Below, piece after piece: positions 7,448 through 11,489 of a stretch of DNA of 11,489 nt. The notes under the pieces were generated by a model. That model was not told the origin of the DNA and searched no databases. It saw only the letters and a program-made list of their open reading frames with translations. Within the stretch, counting starts at the first letter, position 1. Every line of letters starts with the position of its first letter. Source of the DNA: an uncultured Acetatifactor sp. (lineage in GTDB: Bacteria; Bacillota; Clostridia; Lachnospirales; Lachnospiraceae); assembly GCF_910585425.1 (NCBI RefSeq), contig NZ_CAJUCP010000097.1, positions 1 through 11,489 of the forward strand, given 5' to 3'. The position numbers and the translations under genes are program-made.

Positions 7448-8323
7448 CTACTGCGCGGAGATCGCTTTCAGGCTGGAGGGCATGAGCCCGGTCTCCCGCT
7501 TGAAGGCCCGGGAGAAATAGGCCTGGCTGTTGAAGCCCAACTGCTCCGCCACGCTGGTGACGCTCTCCCCGCCCTGCAGGAGCTCCGCCGCGGCCTTGAT
7601 CTTCAGCTTCAGCAGATACTTATGGATGCCCATTCCGGCGTACTTATCGAAAATCCGTTTAATGCTTGCCTCGCTGACATTGCAGTACCGGGCGATTTCC
7701 GGCACGGAGGGCTGGGCGTGGACATTGCTGTTCAGATAGCTGATGGCCCTGCGGAAGGCCACGGCGTCCGGCGCGGAGGAGGCGGAGGAGACGGCCCCTG
7801 CCTCAGCCAGGGACAGCATCAGCTGCTGCAGGTAGGTGGCCAGCATCTGGGAATAGACAGGGCTGGTGAGGAAGGGCTCCAGGTAAGACTGGGCGCTGCG
7901 GGTGTCGGGATTCCGGCTGCCGCTTTCCTCCATCCTGGCATGGATGAAGGAGAGCATGGCGGCGATGATGTCCTGCTGGGCCCGGGAGAGCTGGAAGACC
8001 TTCTCGGCCAGATAGGAGGTCAGGGGCCCTTCCGCGGCAAAGGAGAAGATCAGCAGGTCCGCGCCCCGGGGGCCGTTCACGATGAACTTGTGCAGCTCCA
8101 GGGGCCTGTGGAAGATGATGGAGCCCCGGGGGAGATTGTACACCCGCTCGTCCCCGGAAGCGCAGACATCCCCCTCCATGACATAGAGGCATTCCCAGAA
8201 ATTGTGGCTCTCCCCGGGGAATGCGTACCCGTTCTCATAATGCACCTCGAACAGGGAGTACATATCTGTGATTCGGATCTGTTCCCTGACGGAATATGCC
8301 AGCCAGACCATTGGACTTTCCAT
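7448..8323 (-). CDS. AraC-family transcriptional regulator with N-terminal cupin domain
   Basis: A 291-residue regulator. Residues about 25-100 look like the sugar-sensing cupin fold of AraC proteins (GESHNFWECLYVMEG at 37-51, then LPRGSIIFHRPLELHKF at 64-80). After a helical linker, the C-terminal 100 residues hold two helix-turn-helix units: VPEIARYCNVSEASIKRIFDKY (208-229) and VTSVAEQLGFNSQAYFSRAFKRETG (255-279). The second carries the standard AraC signature GFNSQAYFSRAFKRETG. The start is the ATG at 8323 (MESPMVWL), chosen because AGGAAGG precedes it closely; an in-frame start 14 codons upstream lacks such a site. It faces the antiporter gene convergently and has its own promoter. Regulators of this class usually control a nearby carbohydrate operon, so the importer/hydrolase genes or the antiporter are plausible targets, but this is inference. 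Confidence 0.92.
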   Translation of the reverse strand: MESPMVWLAYSVREQIRITDMYSLFEVHYENGYAFPGESHNFWECLYVMEGDVCASGDERVYNLPRGSIIFHRPLELHKFIVNGPRGADLLIFSFAAEGPLTSYLAEKVFQLSRAQQDIIAAMLSFIHARMEESGSRNPDTRSAQSYLEPFLTSPVYSQMLATYLQQLMLSLAEAGAVSSASSAPDAVAFRRAISYLNSNVHAQPSVPEIARYCNVSEASIKRIFDKYAGMGIHKYLLKLKIKAAAELLQGGESVTSVAEQLGFNSQAYFSRAFKRETGLMPSSLKAISAQ

Positions 8324-8436
8324 AAGAACCTTCCTTTCTGTGCCCGTCCGCGGCGCGGCTTGCAAGCCTTTTGCTGGGGTAAGACAGCGTTAGTCCCCTT
8401 TCCGGCGGCAGGCAAGCATGGTTATGTACTGATGCC

Positions 8437-8465
8437 ATTTTACCACAGACCGCTGCCCGTGTCAG
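8437..8465 (-). promoter_or_regulatory. Promoter of the AraC-family regulator
   Basis: Read on the - strand: -35 CTGACA (8465-8460, five of six matches), a 17-base spacer, and -10 TAAAAT (8442-8437, five of six matches). Transcription would start near 8430, giving a leader of about 105 bases before the ATG at 8323. The -35 box touches the 3' end of the possible 44-residue ORF upstream. No riboswitch fold is recognised in the leader. Confidence 0.7.
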
Positions 8466-8596
8466 TTCAGAAATTCACTGTTTGTCGAATGATTTGCTTT
8501 GCTCCATGCCCTTTTTGATAAGTTTCCGGATTTTTCAGTCCAGGCTGTCAGCCGCCCGGCCAGACTGAGCTTTTGCGGTTTTTTCGTGACTTCCAT
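8462..8596 (-). CDS. Possible small ORF, 44 residues, after the second permease
   Basis: An ORF of 44 codons begins four bases after the stop codon of the second permease (stop 8603-8601, ATG at 8596). GAGG lies seven bases before its ATG, a workable ribosome binding site. The peptide is basic and hydrophilic (begins MEVTKKPQKLSLAGRLTAW) with a predicted helical middle and no membrane segment, Cys residues or signal peptide. I do not recognise a family. It may be a real small protein of the cassette, or the stub of a longer gene cut off at the cassette border, because its last codons run into the -35 box of the next gene's promoter. An imperfect CAGTC/GACTG hairpin lies inside it. Coding status is uncertain. 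Confidence 0.35.
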   Translation of the reverse strand: MEVTKKPQKLSLAGRLTAWTEKSGNLSKRAWSKANHSTNSEFLN

Positions 8597-8600
8597 ACGA

Positions 8601-9365
8601 TTACCTCATTTCCTTTTTTCCAAATTGTGTTACCGATAGGACGAGCAGAACAGCAAATACAGCGATTGCACAGGGCAGGAACGGCATCAGGGCAAATGCG
8701 GCATCAGAGGTTTCCGCTGTAAAATCATGCAGGGAGCAGGACACCAGATAGCCGCTGTAACAGTAGGGATAAGCAATCCAGAGCGGCGTGTTGGCAGCCA
8801 GGATGCCGGGAATGACCAGCAACAGATTTAGTCCAACGGAAAGCAAAAGCTTTTCAAATAACACTGTAATCGCCCACATCGCCGCTAAGCAGGGGAGCAT
8901 CGTCAGAAACAGCCCGACACACCATTTCAAAAGGTAGAGAACAGGCAAAGTTTCTGTAACACCCATTGTCGAAGCCGCCACCATGCCAGCGACTACGAAT
9001 ACCGCCAGAAAAACCACCATCTCCATGAACAGATAGAACATCAGAACACAAAACTTCGCCAGAGAAAGGGCCTTTCGGCTGACCGGCAGAGCCAGCATTT
9101 TCAGTATGCCATTGTTCTGCGTCTCCCGCCCTGCGATCATCACGCAGACCACAATCATGCTGAATGGCAGCAGATAGTAGGCGTAGACCAGGGCGCTTTG
9201 AATGAACATAGCAGGCCATGCGTTGGTGTACTCCGACGTGAAGTACCGGCTTAACGCCGCCACCCCGGAGGCCACGACCAACAGCGGGGCAATAAAGATA
9301 AGCGGAACGATTTTTGAGCGTTTGGCTTTCATAAACTCAATGCCGAGCAAATCTAAAAATTTCAT
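8601..9365 (-). CDS. ABC-2 type permease, second membrane subunit of the peptide-resistance transporter
   Basis: A 254-residue membrane protein with about six hydrophobic segments (near residues 20-38, 55-78, 102-133, 144-178, 181-200 and 224-246). The N-terminus MKFLDLLGIEFMKAKRSKIVPLI and the REXQNNGILKMLALPVSRKALSLAKF region (about 80-108) are typical of LanE/LanG, MutG and BcrB-type permeases. In these the pattern ETxNGTxxxLLxxPVxR follows the second helix. It would form the membrane channel with the product of the gene just upstream and export or expel a peptide antibiotic from the membrane. GGAGGA lies six bases before the ATG at 9365, and the gap from the previous stop is only 12 bases. 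The subfamily call rests on overall pattern and on the ATPase; no biosynthesis genes are near. Confidence 0.82.
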   Translation of the reverse strand: MKFLDLLGIEFMKAKRSKIVPLIFIAPLLVVASGVAALSRYFTSEYTNAWPAMFIQSALVYAYYLLPFSMIVVCVMIAGRETQNNGILKMLALPVSRKALSLAKFCVLMFYLFMEMVVFLAVFVVAGMVAASTMGVTETLPVLYLLKWCVGLFLTMLPCLAAMWAITVLFEKLLLSVGLNLLLVIPGILAANTPLWIAYPYCYSGYLVSCSLHDFTAETSDAAFALMPFLPCAIAVFAVLLVLSVTQFGKKEMR

Positions 9366-9377
9366 GCGGCTCCTCCT

Positions 9378-10103
9378 TTACTCATAACGAAGATTTTTGG
9401 CCATCCACAGCCCAAGGCCAAGGAAAAAGAGTGTTTCGACCAGTGCAAACATGACCACCAGCATATCAGGCTTTGCGCTCATAGCCACCGCAGGCTTGAA
9501 CATCACAATAAACGGATGCACCATCAAGACCACCGCAGCTGACGGCGCCAAGGCCATCCCGCTTAAAAAACCGGCAACTCCCACGCCAAGAGGAACCCAC
9601 ATATTTTCAAAGCGTGAGGAAATCAGCACCATAAAGGACAGTACCGGCATGGATGTGATGAACGAATAGGCCGTAAAGCGTAGCAGCGCTCCCAGTTCAA
9701 ATGCCCCTTGCGGCAAATCCGTCATGCCAATCTGCATCAATGCCAGATTTTCCAAAGCAACCGCGACAAAGAGCATAACCGTTAAAATGAGGAACTTACA
9801 GAGATACATCCCCGGTACGCTCATGGGGAGCATATACATTTTTTTGATTGCGCTGCCCCTGAACTCCATGTTGTAGACCATGCAGGCCGCAACGACGATG
9901 CCAAAGAGGTTCAGTATCATAATCATGCCGTAAAGCTGTGTCAGCAGTACATCCATTGGAGCCAGGGGAAGATGGAGCAAGGTATCTTTCCGAACAAGGA
10001 AATTGACAAACGCATAGGCCGCGCCTAAAATGCCAACAGCCAGTAGCACCGGAATTACCCCTGTCCGCCTCTCTTTCCGAAGCTCGATCATAAGCGCCCT
10101 CAT
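9378..10103 (-). CDS. ABC-2 type permease, first membrane subunit of the peptide-resistance transporter
   Basis: A 241-residue membrane protein with about six hydrophobic segments (near residues 16-35, 54-74, 99-122, 140-164, 172-192 and 218-236). The start MRALMIELRKERRTGVIPVLLAVG and the FRGSAIKKMYMLPMSVPGMYLCKFL stretch (about 80-104) show the pattern of lantibiotic-immunity and bacitracin-type ABC-2 permeases. The ATG overlaps the stop of the ATPase gene in an ATGA (10103-10100), so the two are translationally coupled, as expected for subunits of one complex. It is a paralogue in role of the next gene but has little visible sequence identity with it. Family is well supported; whether it is the LanE or the LanG equivalent cannot be decided by eye. 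Confidence 0.82.
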   Translation of the reverse strand: MRALMIELRKERRTGVIPVLLAVGILGAAYAFVNFLVRKDTLLHLPLAPMDVLLTQLYGMIMILNLFGIVVAACMVYNMEFRGSAIKKMYMLPMSVPGMYLCKFLILTVMLFVAVALENLALMQIGMTDLPQGAFELGALLRFTAYSFITSMPVLSFMVLISSRFENMWVPLGVGVAGFLSGMALAPSAAVVLMVHPFIVMFKPAVAMSAKPDMLVVMFALVETLFFLGLGLWMAKNLRYE

Positions 10104-10864
10104 AGCTTTGTCCTCTGCTTTCTGGCGGCGTTGTCCTGCTCCACGATGGAGAGGAACACATCTTCCAGATTGTCAGCGGACATTCCCGCCTGCCGTGCGC
10201 TGTGCCGCAGATCATCCAAGCTGCCCTCAAACAGCAGCCGCCCATGATTGAGGATACCGATGTCGTCCGCCATCAGCTCAATTTCCGACAGCATATGAGA
10301 GGAAATGAGGATAGTGCAATCGTACAAATCAGGCAGGGACTTCACCAAATTGCGTATCTCGTGGATGCCGGAGGGGTCAAGGCCATTGGTCGGTTCGTCC
10401 AGAATGAGGATAGGCGGACGGCCCAGCAGCGCCCCGGCGAGGCCAAGCCGCTGTTTCATGCCAAGGGAATACTTCTTTGCGAGGCGATTTCCAAACTCGG
10501 ACAGTCCCACCAACTCCAAGGCGTCCTCCACGGTGTTCTTCCGCAGGCCCAAAATCCGGCGTATTACATCCAGGTTTTCCCGGCCCGTCAGGTTGGCGTA
10601 GAACGAGGGGGCCTCAATGAATGAGCCGATCTCCCGCAGGATTTTTAGCCGGTCATTAGGAAACTGCTTCCCGTCAATGGTGAAACGGCCCTTTGTGGGG
10701 GCGGTCAGCCCCAGGAGCATCTTCATGGTGGTGGATTTGCCCGCTCCGTTGGGGCCAAGGAAGCCGTAAATACTGCCCCGCCGGACGTGGAGGGAAACAT
10801 TGTCGACGGAGGTAAAATTTTTATATTTCTTCGTCAACTGTTCTGTAGTGATAATATAGTCCAT
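10100..10864 (-). CDS. ABC transporter ATPase, lantibiotic/cationic-peptide resistance type (LanF/CprA/BcrA-like)
   Basis: A 254-residue cytoplasmic ATPase that would power the two permeases downstream. Visible motifs: Walker A GPNGAGKST (37-45), signature SLGMKQRLGLA (133-143), Walker B ILILDEPTNGLD (152-163) and the switch His190 in ISSH. The segment EIGSFIEAPSFY (78-89) has Glu84 where most ABC ATPases have the Q-loop Gln. This E-loop is a known mark of LanF-type lantibiotic protection ATPases, and SLGMKQRL is common to that group and BcrA. Start: the ATG at 10864 lies eight bases after AAAGGAG; the GTG at 10870 would be only two bases from that site and is less likely. It is the first gene of the - strand operon and overlaps the next by four bases. 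The ligand is probably a peptide antibiotic, by inference from the family. Confidence 0.9.
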   Translation of the reverse strand: MDYIITTEQLTKKYKNFTSVDNVSLHVRRGSIYGFLGPNGAGKSTTMKMLLGLTAPTKGRFTIDGKQFPNDRLKILREIGSFIEAPSFYANLTGRENLDVIRRILGLRKNTVEDALELVGLSEFGNRLAKKYSLGMKQRLGLAGALLGRPPILILDEPTNGLDPSGIHEIRNLVKSLPDLYDCTILISSHMLSEIELMADDIGILNHGRLLFEGSLDDLRHSARQAGMSADNLEDVFLSIVEQDNAARKQRTKL

Positions 10865-10924
10865 AGACACATCTCCTTTCTGTCTCTATGGTACAGTATC
10901 AACCTGACTTCTACATTCTCTTGT

Positions 10925-10945
10925 CCTTACTTTTACCTTACTTTT
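10925..10945. promoter_or_regulatory. Candidate response-regulator operator: 11-bp-period direct repeat
   Basis: On the + strand CCTTACTTTT occurs twice, at 10925-10934 and 10936-10945, separated by one A; the period is 11 bases, about one helical turn. OmpR-type regulators usually bind such in-phase direct repeats. It lies in the 162 bases between the divergent ATPase and regulator starts, roughly 60-80 bases upstream of the ATPase ATG and 10-30 bases upstream of the regulator's -35 box. It could therefore control either or both directions. Only weak -10-like sequences (TACCAT 10893-10888, TACTGT 10898-10893 on the - strand) and no good -35 are seen for the ATPase operon, which fits an activator-dependent promoter. 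Confidence 0.55.
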
Positions 10946-10956
10946 TCATGGCAGCG

Positions 10957-10985
10957 TTCACAAAGGAGTGCGGTTGTGTTATAAT
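10957..10985 (+). promoter_or_regulatory. Sigma-A-type promoter for the response regulator
   Basis: TTCACA (10957-10962, five of six matches to TTGACA), a 17-base spacer, and a perfect TATAAT (10980-10985). Transcription would begin near 10992, about 35 bases before the ATG at 11027. The strength of the match suggests basal expression of the two-component system. Confidence 0.8.
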
Positions 10986-11026
10986 CAAGTTGACAATAAC
11001 TTCTAGTTTATCGGGGAGGCGTCACC

Positions 11027-11489
11027 ATGGACAACTCATTTTTACGCAGCAAAAAGCTCCTGCTGGTCGATGACGAGCCGGAGCTTTTGAAAATGGTATC
11101 AGCTATTTTAGCGGACGAGGGTTTTCAGCATCTTGTTACCGCTGCCAATATGAAAGAGGGAATTGCTGCTGCCAAAGCGGAAAAGCCTGATCTGGCGATT
11201 TTGGATGTGATGCTCCCGGACGGCGACGGCTTTTCTCTGATGGAGCAGATGCGCACATGGACGGACATTCCCGTGATTTTCCTGACGGCCCGTGACGAGG
11301 CGGCGGACAAGCTGGCAGGACTTGGCCTTGGAGCAGACGACTATATCGCAAAGCCTTTTCTGCCACAGGAATTTCTGTTGCGGGTCTATGCTGTTCTGCG
11401 CCGGTGCTACAAAGAGGATGCGCCAGTTTTGAGGCTGGATAGCTGTACGGTGGATTTCAGCCGGGCAGAAGTGGACAAGAGCGGTCAGA
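11027..11489 (+). CDS. OmpR-family response regulator, N-terminal part (cut by window end)
   Basis: The first 154 residues of a DNA-binding response regulator; the frame is open to the end of the window. The receiver domain is complete: acidic pair Asp15-Asp16 (LLLVDDEPEL), phospho-acceptor Asp60 (LAILDVMLPDGDG), Thr87 (IFLTARD) and Lys109 (DDYIAKPF). From about 133 the sequence APVLRLDSCTVDFSRAEV is the usual beginning of the winged-helix OmpR/PhoB domain, whose DNA-binding part lies beyond the window. The ATG at 11027 has GGGGAGG seven bases upstream. It is divergent from the ABC operon; a sensor histidine kinase is expected directly downstream. Systems of this type sense cell-envelope attack by peptide antibiotics and switch on the adjacent transporter, which is inferred here from position. 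Confidence 0.93.
   Translation, partial: MDNSFLRSKKLLLVDDEPELLKMVSAILADEGFQHLVTAANMKEGIAAAKAEKPDLAILDVMLPDGDGFSLMEQMRTWTDIPVIFLTARDEAADKLAGLGLGADDYIAKPFLPQEFLLRVYAVLRRCYKEDAPVLRLDSCTVDFSRAEVDKSGQ

Noticed and set aside
7235..8518. 427-codon open frame on the + strand covering the AraC gene
   Set aside because: It starts inside the hairpin repeat array, runs antisense to a clear AraC-family protein with two helix-turn-helix motifs, and its Gly/Pro/Arg-rich product resembles no family. It is an effect of high G+C.
8537..8584. Terminator for the ABC operon (CAGTC...GACTG with nearby T runs)
   Set aside because: On the - strand the stem is short and interrupted, and is followed by A residues. 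The T run lies on the + strand side, where no gene needs termination.
8462..8596. The 44-residue ORF as a lantibiotic precursor peptide next to an immunity-type transporter
   Set aside because: It has no Cys, so it cannot form lanthionine rings, lacks a leader cleavage motif, and no modification enzyme is nearby.
10990..10995. Second -35 box TTGACA upstream of the response regulator
   Set aside because: The position 17 bases downstream is the G-rich ribosome binding site, so there is no matching -10 box.

Overview
The window looks like the chromosome of a gut-type Clostridia member, most likely Lachnospiraceae (an Enterocloster/Hungatella/Lachnoclostridium-like organism). This rests on the AGGAGG-type ribosome binding sites, an LplB/YtcP-type sugar transporter operon without its own ATPase, a cytoplasmic GH42-like hydrolase and a Cpr/LanFEG-type antimicrobial-peptide ABC module. 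It is inference from gene content; no marker gene is present.

Left part, + strand, 1-5665: a carbohydrate uptake and processing operon. It runs solute-binding protein (5' end off the window or frameshifted), LplB-type permease, YtcP-type permease, then a 770-residue cytoplasmic hydrolase with a GH-A/GH42-like layout, and closes with a perfect 17-bp intrinsic terminator. Hairpins sit between the binding protein and the first permease, and between the second permease and the hydrolase. They are well placed to set different expression levels along one transcript. The expected ATPase is probably a shared MsmX-type protein encoded elsewhere.

Middle part, 5666-8465: a separately promoted organophosphate:phosphate antiporter (MFS, GlpT/UhpT type) with a 12-residue repeat in its central loop. 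It is followed by a 45-46-bp hairpin repeat array and a convergent AraC-family regulator with its own promoter. The regulator could control the sugar operon or the antiporter, but nothing here proves it.

Right part, 8466-11489: a module of visibly lower G+C. On the - strand lie an ABC ATPase with a LanF-type E-loop, two ABC-2 permeases, and a possible 44-residue ORF. Divergent on the + strand is the start of an OmpR-type response regulator, cut by the window end. The layout fits a two-component-controlled lantibiotic/cationic peptide resistance transporter (compare CprABC of Clostridioides difficile or LanFEG immunity systems). No peptide biosynthesis genes are visible. The shared 150-bp divergent region has a good sigma-A-type promoter for the regulator and an 11-bp-period direct repeat that is a candidate operator. 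The base-composition change and tight packing suggest acquisition as a cassette, with the left border between about 8466 and 8600.

No RNA genes, insertion sequences, transposases or CRISPR arrays were seen.
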